The position numbers and the translations under genes are program-made. The notes under the pieces were generated by a model that was given only the letters and a program-made list of their open reading frames with translations, made no database searches and was not told the DNA's origin. 34,083 bases of DNA from Pedosphaera sp. (GTDB lineage: Bacteria; Verrucomicrobiota; Verrucomicrobiia; Limisphaerales; JADLHS01): positions 1 through 34,083 of the forward strand of contig SIBJ01000038.1 in assembly GCA_009695195.1 (NCBI GenBank). The letters run 5' to 3'. Shown piece after piece: positions 32,002 through 34,083 of the stretch (its first letter is position 1; each line of letters begins with the position of its first letter).

Positions 32002-32141
32002 ACCACGAATGAACACGAATCAACACGAATGGCCCTCACCCCGGCCCTCTCCCATCCGATGGGAGAGGGAGAATCATTCTCAGTCTCGCGGCACATCGGA
32101 ACCCGATTGGAATTCGTGTCCATTCGTGTCCATTCGTGGTT
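32002..32141. repeat. Nested palindromic repeat family F
   Basis: The outer arms are 10-nt-periodic: AACCACGAATGAACACGAAT (about 32001-32030) and its inverse ATTCGTGTCCATTCGTGGTT (about 32112-32141). Nested inside is a second palindrome, CCCTCTCCCATCCGATGGGA (about 32044-32071). It lies between the fumarase beta gene and the complex II anchor on the same strand. Two repeats of different types seem to have inserted one into the other. Confidence 0.85.
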
Positions 32142-32151
32142 GAATTCAGAA

Positions 32152-32499
32152 ATGGAAAAGCGTTTTCAAACTTACCGCGGGACGTGGGCGTGGCTGGCGC
32201 AACGCTTCAGCGCCATCTTTCTGTTCGTGCTAATCCCGATCAAAATTTACAGCGGCTGGGCGAAGAAGATTGATCTGCCGTTTCCAGAAACCTTCGGCTC
32301 GGCGGGGAAAGTCCACACGAACTCGGCGATTGATATCGCGCTGTTGTTTTTCTTTCTCATCCACGCGTTCTACGGATTGCGCGTGATCCTGATTGATGTC
32401 GGCGTGATCAAGGAAGACCGCTGGTTCTGGCGGATGCTCATCGCGGCGCTGGGGATTTTTGGACTTTGCGTGTGGCGGGTTTACCTCCGCGGCGAGTGA
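32152..32499 (+). CDS. Complex II membrane anchor subunit (SdhC/SdhD-like)
   Basis: A 115-residue integral membrane protein with three membrane segments (about 14-34, 58-82 and 92-110). It resembles single-chain SdhC/SdhD anchors: WAWLAQRFSAIFLFVLIP contains the QR-[FT]-S/T-A pattern, and LIHAFYGLRVILIDVG carries the conserved His that binds haem b or quinone, followed by the conserved Asp. It is encoded on the other side of the divergent region from sdhA and sdhB but after the fumarase genes. Only one anchor gene is visible. The ATG at 32152 avoids the repeat-encoded N-terminal extension. Confidence 0.82.
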   Translation: MEKRFQTYRGTWAWLAQRFSAIFLFVLIPIKIYSGWAKKIDLPFPETFGSAGKVHTNSAIDIALLFFFLIHAFYGLRVILIDVGVIKEDRWFWRMLIAALGIFGLCVWRVYLRGE

Positions 32500-32550
32500 A
32501 AGTCCGCATCGGCGCTTGCCGAATCACGTCGCGCCGGGAAAAATTTCCGC

Positions 32551-32961
32551 ATGGGCCGAACGAATCTTTTCGAGTGTCCGAAATGCGGTTATCGCGCGAA
32601 GGTCGCCGGCGGCGCGAGCGACGGGGTGCGCTTCACGGTCCAAACGATCCAATGCTTCGAGTGCCGGGAATTGCACGATGCGGTCACATCTTTGAAGGTC
32701 GCGATCCCGCGACTCAGCGACACGAGCGCGGGCGTTCAACTCAAGGGCCGACCGAAGCCGATCAAAGATCCGCCGCCGTTCGCCGCGGTGTTGAATTCAT
32801 TGCCGCTACCGGCCCGGACGCGAACGCGCTGGCAAAAGTTCAAAGCGGTTTGTCCCGTCTCGCCCTGGCACCGGATCCGGGAATGGAATCAGCCGGGCAA
32901 GTGTCCGCGTTGCGGAATTTTTCTCGAGGGCAACGCGATTCCGTTTCGGATTTGGGAATAA
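32551..32961 (+). CDS. Zinc-ribbon protein of unknown function
   Basis: A 136-residue soluble protein with an N-terminal zinc ribbon (FECPKCGYRAKV ... QCFECRELHDAV), a basic proline-rich middle (KGRPKPIKDPPPF), and a C-terminal half-ribbon (KAVCPVSPWHRI ... GKCPRCGIFLEG). Eight-cysteine, two-ribbon arrangements of this kind bind zinc, often in nucleic-acid or assembly factors. No activity is inferable. It starts 52 nt after the anchor gene, on the same strand, and is the last gene of this run. Convergent with the sugar isomerase-like gene (stops 1-2 nt apart). Confidence 0.72.
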   Translation: MGRTNLFECPKCGYRAKVAGGASDGVRFTVQTIQCFECRELHDAVTSLKVAIPRLSDTSAGVQLKGRPKPIKDPPPFAAVLNSLPLPARTRTRWQKFKAVCPVSPWHRIREWNQPGKCPRCGIFLEGNAIPFRIWE

Positions 32962-32962
32962 G

Positions 32963-33829
32963 CTATTTCGCGCCCCAGCCGCGGATGAAGCCGACGCATT
33001 GCGCGACATCGGGCACGGAATGATCCCAGTTGGCTTCGTATTCGATGGAGATGTTGCCGGCGAATTTCTGCTTCTTCAATTCGTCGAGCATCGCTTTGAC
33101 ATCCGAGACGCCGCTGCCGTAAATGACATCGGGCTTGAGTTCGCCGATGACGGGGCGGTCTTTGAGATGCGCGCTGATGATGCGGCCTTTGAGTATTTTC
33201 AAACAGTCGAGCGGTTTCAAACCCGACGTGGCCCAATGACCGGTGTCGGCGCACGCGCCGATGCGCGGGTCGCGATCCTTGACGAGCGTGAGGACGAAAT
33301 TGGGATCCCAGATTTTGTAATTCGCGTTGTTGGGGTTCCTGGCGTGTTCATGGTAGCCGACGCGGATGTCGAATTCCTTCACGAGCTTCTCGATGATGTC
33401 AATGTGCCCCGTGTCCTCGGTGGTGATGGCGTAAAGGTCGAGCTGCTTCGCGAACTCAAAGATCTTCCGCCACTCCGCCTCGTCCTTGCCGCCGACGACG
33501 CCGTAATTCACGGCGCGGATTCCGTGCTTCGTCAACTGCGCCTTGATCGCGGCGATGGTTTCGTCAGAGGCGTCGTGATGGAGTTTCACGTCGGGATGTT
33601 CGGCGGTGAGTTTCTGGCCGGGATAGAACTCGATGATCTTGCCGCCGGCTTGCGCGGTTTTCTCGACGGCTTCGAACGCGGAGAAACGGTTGAAGGTGTA
33701 GGCCTGGCAGCCGACGGCGAAGCCGGAGATTTTGCACTCGTCCGGGATGACGGCGGCACGCGCGCGCGGCGCGGTGAGGAGCGTGCTTGCGGCGAGAGCG
33801 AGCATGGCGGACTTGAGATGGCGGTTCAT
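32963..33829 (-). CDS. Exported sugar phosphate isomerase/epimerase-like TIM-barrel protein
   Basis: A 288-residue xylose-isomerase-like (AP endonuclease 2) TIM barrel with a signal peptide (LALAASTLLTAPRARA), unlike the usual cytosolic members. Metal-binding positions: GKIIEFYPGQ, RVGYHEHARN, GACADTGHW, ISAHLKDR and NISIEYEANWDHS. These enzymes usually isomerise or epimerise sugars or inositols with a divalent metal. In verrucomicrobia, planctomycetes and related groups, such exported copies are common and often lie near ThuA and SMP-30 genes. The ATG at 33829 gives the signal peptide at the N-terminus; an upstream frame has no support. Confidence 0.88.
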   Translation of the reverse strand: MNRHLKSAMLALAASTLLTAPRARAAVIPDECKISGFAVGCQAYTFNRFSAFEAVEKTAQAGGKIIEFYPGQKLTAEHPDVKLHHDASDETIAAIKAQLTKHGIRAVNYGVVGGKDEAEWRKIFEFAKQLDLYAITTEDTGHIDIIEKLVKEFDIRVGYHEHARNPNNANYKIWDPNFVLTLVKDRDPRIGACADTGHWATSGLKPLDCLKILKGRIISAHLKDRPVIGELKPDVIYGSGVSDVKAMLDELKKQKFAGNISIEYEANWDHSVPDVAQCVGFIRGWGAK

Positions 33830-33936
33830 GTTTGCGAGCGGGTTGTTGGTCCGGGTTTTATTTTTGTGACCGGCGCGAACATGGCACTCACAACGCGCCG
33901 CGGTGTCAAACAAAACTTCGGTTGCCCCGGGAGCGC

Positions 33937-33963
33937 GGGTGTGATTAAAAACGGGTGAGGGGA
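33937..33963. repeat. Solo outer arm of repeat family A
   Basis: GGGTGTGATTAAAAACGGG and the following TGAGGGG are the inverted match of the tails at 110-135 and 14342-14366, here without the inner palindrome. It lies upstream of the sugar isomerase-like gene. The rest of the 33830-34047 gap shows no gene. Confidence 0.75.
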
Positions 33964-34030
33964 ATGGCGCTTAGATAAGGAAAAACGCGTCAGCAATTGT
34001 ACGCGAATATAACTGGATCCTTGGAGCGAG

Positions 34031-34056
34031 TTGTTTCAAAGTGGCGCATGAAACAA
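34031..34056. promoter_or_regulatory. Inverted repeat around a possible start codon
   Basis: TTGTTTCA (34031-34038) and TGAAACAA (34049-34056) form a perfect 8-bp inverted repeat with a 10-nt spacer. It straddles the ATG at 34048. It could be an operator or a hairpin masking translation; chance is also possible for a site this short. Confidence 0.35.
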
Positions 34057-34083
34057 ACGACTCCATTCCTCGCTGGATTTTCA
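34048..34083 (+). CDS. Possible partial gene cut by the window end
   Basis: An ATG at 34048 opens MKQTTPFLAGFS, which runs into the window edge. It could be the start of an exported protein (Lys followed by hydrophobic residues), but twelve codons are too few to judge. No clear ribosome-binding site precedes it. Confidence 0.3.
   Translation, partial: MKQTTPFLAGFS

Overview
The window looks like chromosomal DNA of a Verrucomicrobiota bacterium, most like the Pedosphaera/Limisphaerales group (subdivision 3). The placement is an inference. It rests on the gene mix, on three giant secreted proteins that share a C-terminal domain ending in FYR-x-R, on ThuA, SMP-30 and TIM-barrel secreted sugar enzymes, and on an unusual density of intergenic palindromes and 7-nt-periodic repeats. 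The DNA is GC-rich. I saw no tRNA, rRNA, CRISPR array, phage gene or transposase.

Layout. 0.2-2.0 kb (+): kdsD, interrupted by a frameshift, then a secreted serine esterase. 2.2-3.1 kb (-): trpS. 3.4-5.4 kb (+): a tightly overlapped exbB-exbD-TonB-like-zinc ribbon operon. 5.4-6.3 kb (-): argB. 6.4-7.3 kb (+): an unrecognised small gene overlapping a nucleotidyltransferase-like gene. 7.4-9.1 kb: SMP-30/gluconolactonase (-) diverging from a ThuA-like lipoprotein (+). 9.3-14.1 kb (-): argJ, a phzF-family gene, argC, a GNAT acetyltransferase, and the rpsI/rplM ribosomal operon with a promoter and an intrinsic terminator. 14.4-24.1 kb (-): three huge exported proteins (a GH25 lysozyme-like protein and two GHL10/DUF187-type glycosidase-like proteins) with Ig, Fn3 and other adhesion domains and a common C-terminal domain. 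24.3-26.6 kb (+): ridA, a hicB antitoxin with a truncated hicA remnant, two tandem modules made of a gene fragment plus a palindrome, and an exported coiled-coil protein. 26.7-30.3 kb (-): sdhB/frdB, sdhA/frdA and an AraD1-type FAA-hydrolase-fold gene. 30.5-33.0 kb (+): both subunits of a two-part class I fumarase, a complex II membrane anchor and a zinc-ribbon protein. 33.0-33.8 kb (-): an exported sugar isomerase/epimerase-like protein. A start codon near the right edge may open a truncated gene.

How the genes work together. The 26.7-32.5 kb block is a succinate-fumarate-malate module: complex II subunits on one strand, and fumarase plus anchor on the other, read outward from a shared region. 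The ExbBD/TonB-like operon would energise outer-membrane uptake, which fits a cell that exports many carbohydrate-active proteins. Three arginine biosynthesis genes (argB, argJ, argC) lie on one strand but are separated by unrelated genes.

The most unusual feature is the repeat landscape. At least six families of long imperfect or perfect palindromes, plus several short 7-nt tandem repeats, fill most gene junctions. Some supply stop codons, and some short units lie inside reading frames (argJ, sdhA). Family A has six copies, one with perfect 36-bp arms. In two copies it is joined to a C-terminal fragment of an AraD1-like gene, forming a 309-bp tandem next to the broken hicBA locus.
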